Positions 47,233 to 57,892 of a DNA stretch of 64,000 nucleotides are shown piece after piece. Under the pieces are notes generated by a model, which was not told where the DNA came from, ran no database searches, and saw only the letters and a program-made list of their open reading frames with translations. Every line of letters begins with the position of its first letter. The stretch's first letter is position 1. Source of the DNA: Ianthella basta (lineage: Eukaryota; Porifera; Demospongiae; Verongiida; Ianthellidae); the NCBI GenBank assembly GCA_964019415.1, contig OZ025871.1, positions 4,618,129 to 4,682,128 on the forward strand, given 5' to 3'. The position numbers and the translations under genes are program-made.

Positions 47233-47885
47233 TAATAGTTACTAAGTCACACGTACAAACACGTACACTGTCATTGTCTCCCACCTCCCCCAAACTTACT
47301 CACGTACACATGCATGCACACATTGAATATTTGTGTGTATGTGTGTGTGGGGGGGAGGGGGGAGGATAGAGCCTCACAATCTTCAAGGTGGGAACACAAC
47401 TGACCTCTCCAAATCCACTACCAACAGCCTGCCTGGTGTTGGGTTTGGGGGCAAGACTTGTGGTGTACACGTAGCTGTGGTTGTGTGTATGCCTAACAAG
47501 CTGAGAGAGGGCACAGCTTTAGGTTTGCTGATGTACTCATGTTCTGTGCAGAACTGTCCATGTTTTTCTTCTTGTGTCACGGCTGGTGTGTTGCTCAAGC
47601 TGTATCCTTCCAGACTTGTACTGTTCTAATTGCACGTGGACACCCTGCTACCTACACTCAGTCTACGTATTTCTTCTGCTTATACCCCGTTTTGTTCCCC
47701 TATCTCAAGTCCTCTCCAGTCCACTTTCCTGCAATGGGTGACCTATTAGCATAGCTGCTTAGCCTTCACTCCTTTCTCTGTCTCATTGTAAGCCATCCCT
47801 CCTTTCACCACCTCCTGCTCTCACAGACTACATATTCTAGACAATTCATATGCTCATGTGTACTCCACCTTCTGGCTCAATGCAG

Positions 47886-48114
47886 AGCCTGAGCCGTGAC
47901 CTTCTGGACAAGATGGCTACATCACTAGCTCAGAACAAGACAATGACAAAGATGGAATTGAGTTGTTTTGATTCCTATGGGAGGTCCACCCTGACATCTA
48001 ATGAAGATGTCAGGCTATTCACCCACCACCTCCTGTTGGGCCTCAGCTACAACACTACATTGACAGATTTGTCACTGGATCTACCACCACAGTGCTGGGA
48101 CTGGCCTTGTGATG
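47886..48114 (+). CDS. LRR exon A5 (with 6-codon insertion)
   Basis: 229 nt, phase 0 to 1. Framework as in A2 to A4, but the variable patch is MELSCFDSYGRSTLTSNED, six codons longer than in A2 to A4, with the frame preserved. The second strand is LSLDLPPQ as in A3, and the helix reads LGLSYNTTL (N to Y). The lengthened loop follows a predicted beta strand. Confidence 0.93.
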
Positions 48115-48652
48115 GTGAGTTGAATGACAGTGTTTGATGTGTCACACTGACCTTGTAAGCTGTGATCATTGTCTGCAAACTGTAATGTGTACAGCTTGTC
48201 ATACATTGCCTTTAGTGGTCCAGGCTCTCTGCAACTAGTGCTGGTAATGATAATAACCAGTGCAGATACTGACTTGAAGGGTCTCAAAGCTGCTCTCCTT
48301 ACAACCTGCACTGTGTGCTACCTGGGACCTAGTGTTTCATATTGTTGTAGCTTTCTAGTTGTTAGTGACAGCTTGATATCGTCCAATCTGTGGTTTGATG
48401 TACTAATCACTCACACCCCTGTCATTTCACTAGGATACTTACGTACATAGGATTAATGCAAGTAGAGATTCACTCACTTGTTGTTGATGTAATAGTAATG
48501 GTAGTAGGTAATTGTACTTGACTGCCAACCATGGCACAACCCATGCAGTTCTAACTGTGTTGTGGAAGACTTAATTGTCAATGGTGTGTAAACCTTATAA
48601 TGGACCACACTCACACTTGTAGCAGCTCATTTACAAACCTTTCTCTCTACAG

Positions 48653-48783
48653 GCAATGTGGTGCCAAGGAGCGTGAAAAGGGTCACCTTAGAAGATGTCC
48701 CACTTGATGTGGTGTGTGGTGCTGTGGATTACTTTGAACACGTGGAAGAGCTCAACTGTGTGTACATCAGGGCCCCACAGCAG
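48653..48783 (+). CDS. LRR exon B6 (last B)
   Basis: 131 nt, phase 1 to 0 (acceptor tctacag, donor gtacat). Same as B5 up to FEHVEEL, then NCVYIRAPQQ in place of KCVNIKDPQQ, so the final strand is altered. It joins exon C in phase 0. Sequence similarity to the other units stops soon after its donor, marking the end of the duplicated array. Confidence 0.93.
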
Positions 48784-49900
48784 GTACATCTATTACTTGT
48801 TTTACATTGTTGTGGGTACAGTGCATTTGCAGAATAAACAGCTTACAGTAGCTACTGATACAGGTAACAAACAACTGCTGCTGTGGATCATTCAGCTGAG
48901 CTGCAATGGCTCATACATTGTTTGACCTTGATTCCTCACTAATAGACTGTAACAACTGGGGAATGTATGTCAGTTATGTTTTCTTGCCAAGTTAATTGCC
49001 ACTTCTTGACATGTCTGAAGAGAAAACTGCTAGAATATCTTGAGAGTTATTTCCTCGAGAAACTCAATTTTCCTCGATCCTAGTTTTTATTCTAAACTAA
49101 GTTGCCGCCATTTATATTATGCAAAACAGCCGTGCTCGCTTGAGAAATCATGCCTCATTGGCATTGCTACACTGCTTCCTGTACTTGCAGTTGATATGTC
49201 AGACACTTGTTGTTGTTTGTGTTGTGGATGTTCTACAGTACTGATTACAATTACTCTACCAGTGGAATAATGAGAATGTGCACATACTTGTACAAGTGAA
49301 GTGAGGGCTTCTCAGCTGGCGTGGGCATGAGAAAGGGTTAGTTCTCCAGATACCAGCTCAAACCAACAGAGTTTGAACCCTGCCTAGCTTCAAACCCAGT
49401 TAACCTGTGCTTCATCACTACTTCATAACTTTGCAACATTAACGCCTACTCAAGTGGTCTTCTGCCTCTGCAATCAACACTGAGTGTGCCATTACCCCCT
49501 GCACCAGGCAGCTATCTAGTCCAACTCCTCCCTCATAGCCTGCCCTAAATCGTCTCCCACTATCATGTCAGGAATGATGCCAAAGAGCCTGTATATTGAA
49601 GGTTGCATGAGCCAATCCTACCTCAGACCCACAGTTGACAACAGATGACTTCATACGATGCTAAGTGTTTTGTTGTTCAGTGTGGTCATGGTTTATGCAA
49701 TGTTCATCATTCCTCAGTCATTTGGTGTTTGCCAGAATGATCCTTCCATTTGTAGCATATTGTGTCTTTCATTGGCTTGCTGACTGTGATTCAGTTTGGA
49801 TAGTGGATAGGTTTCTACCTGTCCTGTTACCTTACATACACTGTGTAGACTGCAGAGAGTGTGTGGGATGCTTACTAGATCTAATCATGTCATTCTTTAG
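48784..49900. other. intron B6-C, single-copy
   Basis: No array blocks. Non-coding by eye, ending in the acceptor cattctttag. Confidence 0.5.
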
Positions 49901-49993
49901 AGTGGAGTAGCAGAGGATGGCCTTAAGCTGGAGGAGCTTGAAGGAAAGCTGGCTGGACATGGGAGGCTGAAGAAGTTGAGATTTCACTTTTTG
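49901..49993 (+). CDS. exon C: final LRR-like exon
   Basis: 93 nt, phase 0 to 0 (acceptor tctttag, donor gtaagt). SGVAEDGLKLEELEGKLAGH then GRLKKLRFHFL. The phrase GRLKKLRFHF keeps an LRR strand pattern. It links the amplified repeats to the single-copy C-terminal part. Confidence 0.8.
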
Positions 49994-50160
49994 GTAAGTT
50001 CCATCTCTTCAACAGTTGTACACTGCATATTGACTTCGAATCACTCTGGTCCCACAAGGGTACCGTAGCCAACCTTGTACCAGTATTGGATTAGTGGGCC
50101 TCAGTTGCTTGTAAAAAGGGGCACTTTGTTGTAGCTGCTTCCCTGAAATGTCTGTCTTGT

Positions 50161-50431
50161 ATGCACTGTCTGGTGCACTAGTAGTGTTATGTGTTCTATT
50201 GAGCAGAGCATAAGACACAACACTGGCAGTGTTATGTCTGTGCACTGCTCTTCCCCTCTTGCCCATTTAGTTGTATGGCTTGTTACTTATGCCACCAGTT
50301 ATTGGTTAGCTGGTTTTATGAGGCACACAGATACTAGTCTTGAGCCCATCCCATGCACTTCTAGTTGCCATTTTAAACCATCCAACAGTGGGTCTGGTCC
50401 CTAATTTTTGATATTGTGTGGTGAATGCCAT
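50161..50431. repeat. left 271-bp direct repeat of the recombinase element
   Basis: Begins atgcactgtctggtgcac and ends tgtggtgaatgccat. About 95% identical by eye to 52,212-52,485, same orientation. Confidence 0.85.
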
Positions 50432-51213
50432 TTAACACTTGTTCACTCTATCTGTTGGAGGTTGACGCAAGGTCCTGTGCACCACGCTTCCTATAGCTAA
50501 AAGGGGTGGCTGGCTGCCACCCCTTGGAAGTTGTGCCCCTGCCATGGGTGTCGCTGACTCCCATGGGGTGCACTGCCTGGTGATGGCAATCACCCATCGG
50601 TGTGATGGGGGTTCGCTGAACACCCCGTGCATGGCAGTCGCTGACCGCCCCCCTGCAATGTGCTGGAACTGGCATCAGCCGAGCCTGCCCCCAAGCATTG
50701 GCTGTGTGATGGGGATTTGCTGAACCCCTTGTGAGAGCCCCAAGTGGTCGCTGACCACCCCATGCTCTATCTCAACCATGGCTGGTTGACTACCTCTTTC
50801 AACCTTCGAGCCATGCACCTCCCCCTGTGCTAAGTGGTTGTTGGCCCCACAGGGGAGTTGTGCCAAGGGTGAGCTAGCTGCTGGCACTCTTCTAGCTTAC
50901 CATTGGCTTGGAGGAATTGAGGGGGAGCCCCATACCAAATTTCATTAATCACTTCCCGTCTAGTAATTCTCCCCCAATCCTCCCCATACCCTACTCCACC
51001 CGAATCTCCTATCCCTCCTGTGATCCCTCTGACCTCTGTTGCACATAACCATTAGTTGTTAACCATTGAACTGAACACAATGAAAGAACACAACCAACAG
51101 AAGTGTAGATTCGTACATGTGTACATGCATACATGTGACTGTGATAGTACAGATAACACAATGGCAAATCTGATTTGAGTTATACAGCTACTTGCATCAC
51201 GCCACAGACATAT
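50432..51213. mobile_element. non-coding part of the recombinase element
   Basis: GC-rich with imperfect repeats of gtcgctgac...cccatg and ggggttcgctgaac (50,500-50,780). No ORF matches a known domain. Confidence 0.5.
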
Positions 51214-52114
51214 CTATGTAGCCAATGTCCTGGAAAGTTGAGCTAGTTCCTCGCGTGGTACTCGAATGTATCTTTTGTAGCAATCGCTTGACCACCGTCC
51301 AAGGGTCTGAATGGTTGCATCCCCCACGCCATTGGTTGCTGCTGTTGTGCTGGCACCAATCCTAAAGCAATGACCTGAATACCCTGAGGGATCCATCCCC
51401 GCTACCCTCATTGCCGACCTGACCTTGTCTACAAAGTGTGCCCTCGACAGTGGTTGTCCAGACTGCAAGCAGAACAATGGGCCCGGTTCCATGCCCCTCA
51501 CTGCTAGGTAAGTCACCATGGCTGCAATTGGGCAGAGATCGTTGCCTGTCGCACCCACATACAGGTGTATACCTGCTCGCAGTTGGTCGGTTTTGGAACC
51601 CTTCAAATGGATCTGTAACATCAATGGTTCTGCAAATGCCAGGTCCTGAGGCATGAGGTGCTATGCTGGGTTGAACTGGTCTGTGTCTGGGACTGCAATC
51701 TCCCCTGACTGGAGAAAGGCAAAAAAATCCCAAGCAGCAGGCCGCCCACAGTAGGATGTTGTCATAGTTGTAGGGATCCTGGAGTAGTGTGGATTTGATT
51801 CGCCTCAAAATCAACGGTGTGATGGGTAAATGAGTGTCTGGTGACCCCAGTCGCAGACGCTTGGCCCCTTTCAATGCCAAGTCAAGGCGTGGGGTGTTGG
51901 CCAGCGGGTCTTCATATCCCTTTGATACATGCAGATGACGGACTGCCGAGAGGTGCGACCGCATGGTGGAATGTGCCACCTGCTGAGAGAGCTCTGCGAC
52001 AAAAAGGATGAGGCAGTCCTCATTTGTTGGTACACAGTCCAAATTCAGCTTTGTACAAAACTGCAGATAGCGTGCTTGACCTGATTCGTATGCCCTCCTT
52101 GAACCTGCCGCCAA
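51214..52114 (-). pseudogene. tyrosine recombinase of a DIRS/Ngaro/Crypton-type element
   Basis: Two overlapping minus-strand frames. The N-terminal part has the helical core-binding region (SRRAYESGQARYLQFC..., STMRSHLSAVRHLHV). The C-terminal part has the catalytic domain with H-x-x-R in GHCFRIGAS, GRW and the nucleophile region YKRYIRVP. They are separated by a frameshift at a run of seven T (about 51,725) and an in-frame stop just beyond. The position of the first catalytic Arg (usually FLRSGE) reads Gln. No reverse transcriptase is found. It is a dead copy; the gene would have made a site-specific recombinase for element integration. Confidence 0.75.
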
Positions 52115-52211
52115 ACAGTTGGTATGAAGTCTTCAGCAATGCCCTCCAGATGCCTGACAGCCAGTCGGGCTGCTGATCTACCAGGAGCTGTCTCAACGCC
52201 GGGGGAACTGA

Positions 52212-52485
52212 ATGCACTGTCTGGTGCACTGGTAGTGTTTATGTGTTCTACCGAACAGAGCATAAGACATAACACTGGCAGTGTTATGTCTGTGCACTGC
52301 TCTTCCCCTCTTGCCCATGTAGTTGTATGGCTTGTTACTTATGCCACCAGTTATTGGTTAGCTGGTTGTATGAGGCACACAGATACTAGTCTTGAGCCCA
52401 TCCCATGCACTTCCAGTTGCCATTTTTGAAACCATCCAACAGTGGGTCTGGTCCCTAACTTTTGATATTGTGTGGTGAATGCCAT
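52212..52485. repeat. right 274-bp direct repeat of the recombinase element
   Basis: Near-identical partner of 50,161-50,431, from atgcactgtctggtgcac to gtgaatgccat. Confidence 0.85.
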
Positions 52486-53591
52486 GTGATAGGTACATGA
52501 CAGCTGACACCTCAGTGGCTGATCATGGCTACGTTTGCAATGGCAGATGAATGTATTGTTTGTGGGTTCTTAACATTCAGTTTTGGCAGATGGATTAACA
52601 GAGTAGAAATGTCACTAAATGGACTACATCACTAAATCACTGCATCACTAAATGGACAGTAACAACAACAGCAATGGCATGTTTACAAACACTTTTACTG
52701 TGAAATATGCACTTCTGAACAATCTGAATGGTACTTTGTATTTGCAGTACTATAGCTTTGTCTCCACCCCTGTGTTAGCCATTGTAGAGGAAGTGGAGCT
52801 AGGAATGAGGCTACACAGACACATGCACATGCAGTTCTTATAGTTCAGGTATACTGGCTCCAACAGACTATTGACAGGTAGTGACTGTGTACATCATGCA
52901 CCAGTTAACCATCACATTCTACATTCAATCCACACTGCATTGATGGAGGTGGTCAAATGTATTATTTGAGATGACCTAAAGCACTCTGTGTACACTATAG
53001 TGATGTGACTCTGACAGGACTTGATGAGCTGTGTATCAGTGTAGTCCTCTGTCTGTGTCTGACCACATTACATTTCATTCCAACATGTTCAGCTCTAGAC
53101 ATGGTGTGGACTTGGCATGTGTGCTCATCTGCTTGCATGGTATTGTCTCACAGGTGGCTCTCACTTTAGTTGCGTTTAATGTGCAGTAGTTGACGTAGCT
53201 CCAAATGGAAGCCATCATTTGTTATTCAGTTTGTAGTGATTTCAACCTGAGTAGACCATGCACAGTAATGTGCGCACACTCATTGCTGTCAGACAGAAAA
53301 TGGAACAGTCTTGTTTCAGAGTCCATTCATGCAATGTGTCTTCATTGCAGTATGACATTGTGTTGTTGTTACTACCAACGGGCCATGTGTGGTGGGAAGT
53401 AATATACTTGATATTCTGTCACTCTGTGGCTGTCCCACTAAGTTGTTGCTACAACATGGCTCATTTATCTGTGCAGTGACAGTGACAGCTGACACACACT
53501 CCAAACATTTGTAACTTTTCACTTTGTGTACACACTTGTTATAGCACAATAAGTTGTTGTGTTCTGTACTGTTTACTGTTCACTCCTACAG
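52486..53591. other. intron C-D, remainder
   Basis: No repeat or coding pattern recognised. Ends in the acceptor ctcctacag. Confidence 0.45.
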
Positions 53592-53811
53592 TTATCATCA
53601 GTACCACAAACACTTGTACTCAAGTTTGGAGTGGCAGCTGTGAGAGGAGTTGTCAGGAATAAGAACATTACAGAGTTCCAACTGGAGCCTTTTATCAGTG
53701 ACCAACAGGTAGTGGATGGTATACTAGCACAACTCACAGCAGATGAGAGGAGGAAGTTCAAAGTTGGACAAGACAAGTATGCATGCCCCACCATTGAGCT
53801 CTGTCCAGTTG
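53592..53811 (+). CDS. exon D of the LRR gene
   Basis: 220 nt, phase 0 to 1 (acceptor cctacag, donor gtgagt). LSSVPQTLVLKFGVAAVRGV, then NKNITEFQLEPFISDQQVVD, GILAQLTADERRKF and the end TIELCPVG. NKNITEFQLEPF has the LRR strand grammar (NxxLxxxxLxxx). The rest looks like the capping end of an LRR domain. Confidence 0.8.
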
Positions 53812-54447
53812 GTGAGTGGTGCATAGTCAGTCTCCTCATGCAGTGTCTGTGCTGTGTCTGTCAAGTCCTCAGTCAGTTGTATCAGAGAAGCAGCACCTCA
53901 TTCCCCAGGTGGTTGTGCTGGGTTGGGTGAGGCTAGCTCTCTCTTGTGTGTGAACCATGTATCACCTGTAGGTGGTGAAGTGGTCTTCTTGTGTGACTGC
54001 ATTGAGCTGCAGTGCTGTCATTACTGCATGAGTGGGCATGTGTAGCACCCAATGTACATGTATCAGGACCTACATTGCTGCCTGAATGCTGTAGTGCAGT
54101 CAGTTGAGGTGTAGTAGAGTGCAGATATGCTACTAGATATCTACTAGATATGATGGTATTGTCCTAACACTTGAGCACTAGTTTATCGATCCAAATAAGA
54201 GATTTATCCCTCGTGTGTGTAAGGTATGTAAGTTCATTACTGTGTGTGGTTAGACTTTGGAATACGTTCCCATTGTGTGCAAGGAGATCTCCTTATTCAT
54301 CCCAGTCACTCAAGCACACCACCTTCCCCTCTTGCCCTGTGTGTCTGTCTGTTCACATGCTGTGGTGTTTGGTCACCTCCTGTACAGTGAGCCTCGTGTA
54401 GTGAGATGTCCACTTTCTCTGTCCTTGTCTGTTTCACTCACACACAG
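53812..54447. other. intron D-E
   Basis: Non-coding; a (ctac)tagata duplication near 54,130. No other feature. Confidence 0.5.
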
Positions 54448-54533
54448 GTGACCCCTCATCAGGCGATGCTCCTCACTCAACAGGTTCCCGGCCAACTAAT
54501 GAGGACACAGTGATGGACCTGGACAGGACTGAG
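54448..54533 (+). CDS. exon E: hydrophilic linker
   Basis: 86 nt, phase 1 to 0 (acceptor cacacag, donor gtcagt). GDPSSGDAPHSTGSRPTNED then TVMDLDRTE. Ser/Thr/Asp-rich and probably disordered. First exon of the non-LRR tail. Confidence 0.7.
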
Positions 54534-56257
54534 GTCAGTGACATTTCAGAGAGCAGTCTGCATTGTACCATTTCCAACGCAATGCCACAGTTGTCCAGTA
54601 GAGCCTGCCCTGTCCTTTGCCCTCCTTGCCCTGTCCTGCATGATGTCTGCAATGTGACTGTTTACCTGTACATTGTCTAACTTGTCCTGTGAGTCCCTAT
54701 ACTGGACAGACTGGGACATACTCAGGACATCACTCATACATACATACACTTTAATCAGTTGCTAACTAGTTGAGCTGCAATTCTCAGTTCTCAGTTATTA
54801 TTCATCAGCTACTGTACCTTTGTTTATGGTTCATAGTTTAGCACCAGTTGTCACTGGTTATGTAATGCCAGCCCTCACATGATCCTTCACATGGCAAGTA
54901 GGCTAACAAGATGGATAAGGAGATTGGTACTCTCTCAAACTCTTTTATTAGTGATTTTACGTACGTATGTACTCTGTTTTGTTTCATGAGATACTGCACA
55001 TGTATAGTGATCACTGATCTTCCCAATGATTGGACCCATTCCCATTCCAACTGTTCATTGACCAGTTGTCAGGTTTACTGCCAGTTATTACAGTACCAGT
55101 TACCAGTTATGGTCCACTGAGTTCACAGCTCTACATACTGTTTGTCTCCATTGGATGTGGACATCCTCTCTGTGTCCCCTCACAAGCACGTCCACCCGTA
55201 GTTCATGTTAACGTTTACTTAAGTTCAAAGTTGTAACTAAACCTCCCCTCCCCAACACAGTCTACTCCTGATTAATCACTTGTAACCAGGTTGTCATTAA
55301 TTTTGTCGGCTCAGCCTGCTGAGTAAAAGGACAGCTCTAGCTATTTTCTTCACAGCATCTGAGGAAGTATGAAAACCAACAGTAGTTAACATGGAGGATG
55401 TTCAGCTGTTCACACTTTGCAGTTAACAATTGGATCACAGTACCTGGCACCTTACAGCAATTGCTCACTGACAGCAATCACTAAATGTCAAGCTAACCTT
55501 CCTCCCTTGTATGGGTTGCATTAGCTAGTAGTGTCCCACACTGTCCTTTGGTAGACTGAGGCATCGAAATGGCAGTGGGCCTACTTTACAATACGCTAAC
55601 ACACAGTACTCATACTCATGGTCCATTAGGCTGTTGCCTGCTTCTGTTATAGGAAGAACAATAATATTTTTCCACTCATGAGCTTTCATTTTGTACGAAT
55701 TCATCATTATGCACCCTGAGTTGGAGTGACATTGTGTTGCATGTGTCCTACTGTTAGTGTACTGAACCACTCTCTTCACAAACCTAGGCCCACCAAGAAT
55801 CCTATCTGGACTAGCATTCCTCAAATGCCATACTGTTTGCCTGTACACCATCTAATGTGTTCTGTGTGTTCTTCAAGACATCTCTAGCTCACACACCCTG
55901 TCTGTTGGTGTCTTGTTTCCTCCTTGGATGTGGAGTTCCTCTGAACTATATGTAGTGCCTACTGAGTCTACGGATCTGGAGTGTCTGCAGAACCAAAATT
56001 ACTATTACAGAAAGTACGCGCATACTCATGGTCCATGTGGCTGCACCATGGGCTATACTGGACCCTTCCCCTACAGTATATTGCTGTAAAGTATGATGAC
56101 AGGTGTTGACAGGTGTTGTCAGAACGTCTCCTAGTAATCTTGGACCCGACACTTTCTCTCCTGCGCTGATGCGAATTGTGTGACCAGTTGTATCTTGTAA
56201 ACATCATGCTCTAGCAATAGTCTGGCATGTTGCTACCATCCCAACAAGCGCTCGGGG
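54534..56257. other. intron E-F, left part
   Basis: No element or coding pattern recognised. Confidence 0.4.
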
Positions 56258-56597
56258 GGCGGGTTAAGGGAGGGACGGTCTAGCGGCAATAGCGATTAGT
56301 TAACACCTGTTTGGCCAATCAGATGCGAGTACCGCGAATCACGGCAATGATATTCATGACTTGTGGTTCCGTCCTGATTCTAATTTCTACGTACGATTGA
56401 GCCGAAATACCTCCATGAACATGCAAGAAGACAGCTTGGAGAGGAGTCTGAGTCTCGAGGGAAGCCACGCTCTAAAGACAATGTCACCGTTCTTGGCACG
56501 CATGTACACGTACGTGGCGCTAATTGATATAACAGTGGTGTCGAGGTGTTAACTAATCGCTATTGCCGCTAGATCGTCCCTTCCCTTCCGCGCATGT
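56258..56597. mobile_element. MITE with ~37-bp terminal inverted repeats
   Basis: The arm 56,272-56,308 (gggacggtctagcggcaata...) and the arm 56,544-56,580 pair with one mismatch, and weaker pairing extends about 15 bp outward. CpG-rich interior without coding capacity. A third partial copy of the end (gggacggtctagcaag) lies just outside at about 56,611. Confidence 0.75.
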
Positions 56598-57083
56598 AGG
56601 CGTTTACGTGGGACGGTCTAGCAAGCCAGACTAACTCTAACAATGGCTCAGTTCCAGTACTGAATAGGTGCATGTCCTCCCTGTCATAAAACACACAGTT
56701 TCCCCCACTAGTCCACACAAACAACATGCTCAGTCAAATGTAGGATAGACTTTGTATGTGTGTGCTCTGTTTGAACTGTTTGCCAGTGTCATCTAAGAAC
56801 AGGAGAACCTTGTCTTTGTGCACTGGTACCGTTGGCTGTAGTACCTCAACATCTTGTAGCAAGTCAATTCTGCTCACATTCACTGTATGCCATAGACTGA
56901 TGTGGTGTTTGTGTCTGTTCTTGTCTGTATGTCACTGTATTGTGATGGCAGTGGTGCTGATTTCAGTACCTGATATAGACTGTGTGCTTATGCCCATAAA
57001 TGGTTAGGTACAATGTAATCCATGTGTATGTACATACACACACAAATGCCCGCTATCAAACTACCCCTCTCTAGCACCCTCAG

Positions 57084-57191
57084 ACTGTCCTGGCAGGCAG
57101 GACCCCAGAGGAGGAAGAGGAGGACAAGGAGGAGGAGGGGACCTCTCTACCTGTAAAGAAGAGTAGAAAACTGGTGCAGGGCCAGGAGGAG
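57084..57191 (+). CDS. exon F: acidic stretch and basic NLS-like cluster
   Basis: 108 nt, phase 0 to 0 (acceptor ccctcag, donor-like gtgggt). TVLAGRTPEEEEEDKEEEGT then SLPVKKSRKLVQGQEE. The acidic run followed by PVKKSRK looks like a monopartite nuclear localisation signal. The frame stays open for the next 66 nt, so the short intron to exon G may be retained in some transcripts. Confidence 0.75.
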
Positions 57192-57257
57192 GTGGGTGTG
57201 GAGAGGTGCCTGCATGGTACTGTCAATTCACACTGTACCACTTCCTGTTTGGTACAG

Positions 57258-57554
57258 GCCGACAGCACTGGTCAATTGGAAGACCCCACCTCACAAGTAT
57301 CCCCAAGCAATGGTGCTTCTATCACCTCTTCTGCAACAGTAGTCATTGACCTGAGTGATGACTCACAGATGAGCTCCAGCCGCAGTTACTCACAGAATGA
57401 GGATGAGTACGTTATGCCGCCCACACCACCGGAGTTCACTCAAGTGGGCGGGTCACCTGACTGGGGAGAGTGCTCAGCCCGCACCAACCTCAGCTACATT
57501 CACCCACTGAATGCCAAGTACTTGAAGAGAGCCGCCATTAGTCCAGAGGAGAAG
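57258..57554 (+). CDS. exon G: SUMO-interacting-like motif and Pro-rich segment
   Basis: 297 nt, phase 0 to 0 (acceptor tggtacag, donor gttggt). Contains SSATVVIDLSDDSQMSSS, the classic hydrophobic-acidic-serine pattern of SUMO-interacting motifs, then DEYVMPPTPPEF and NLSYIHPLNAKYLKR. Low complexity apart from these. It suggests a nuclear or chromatin-linked partner; the family is not recognised. Confidence 0.75.
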
Positions 57555-57892
57555 GTTGGTCTGGGCAAGTGGTGAATTGAGAGGGGAAGCTGGAGTTGTC
57601 GCTAGCTTCCTGTGGTAACCCTTAATGCTAGCACAGTAGTTGTCCTTGTGAGGTGGGACACATTCAACAGCTGCCATGTGTCAGATTGGGTCAGAGTGCA
57701 TGGCTTGTTTAGTTATATCTCAAACATCATTCCACACTCTTCACTTGTTAGAACCTCGATTCCTCATTCATTAATTCATTTAGTGTGACTTGGTTGCTGG
57801 TATCAGCTTCTGCTTATTTAATAGTGTCAGGTGAGCAAAATGGATGTGCACAGCTTTATGTGCCTCTCTTTCTACTCTCTTATATTAAACAG

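Larger units (their letters stand above)
41241..47885 (+). repeat. tandem unit 3 of the LRR array (A4-B5 plus intron)
   Basis: 6.64-kb unit: A4, B5, M, partial P, truncated Q, S6, P7, MITE. The GT array of the other units is absent here. Confidence 0.85.
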
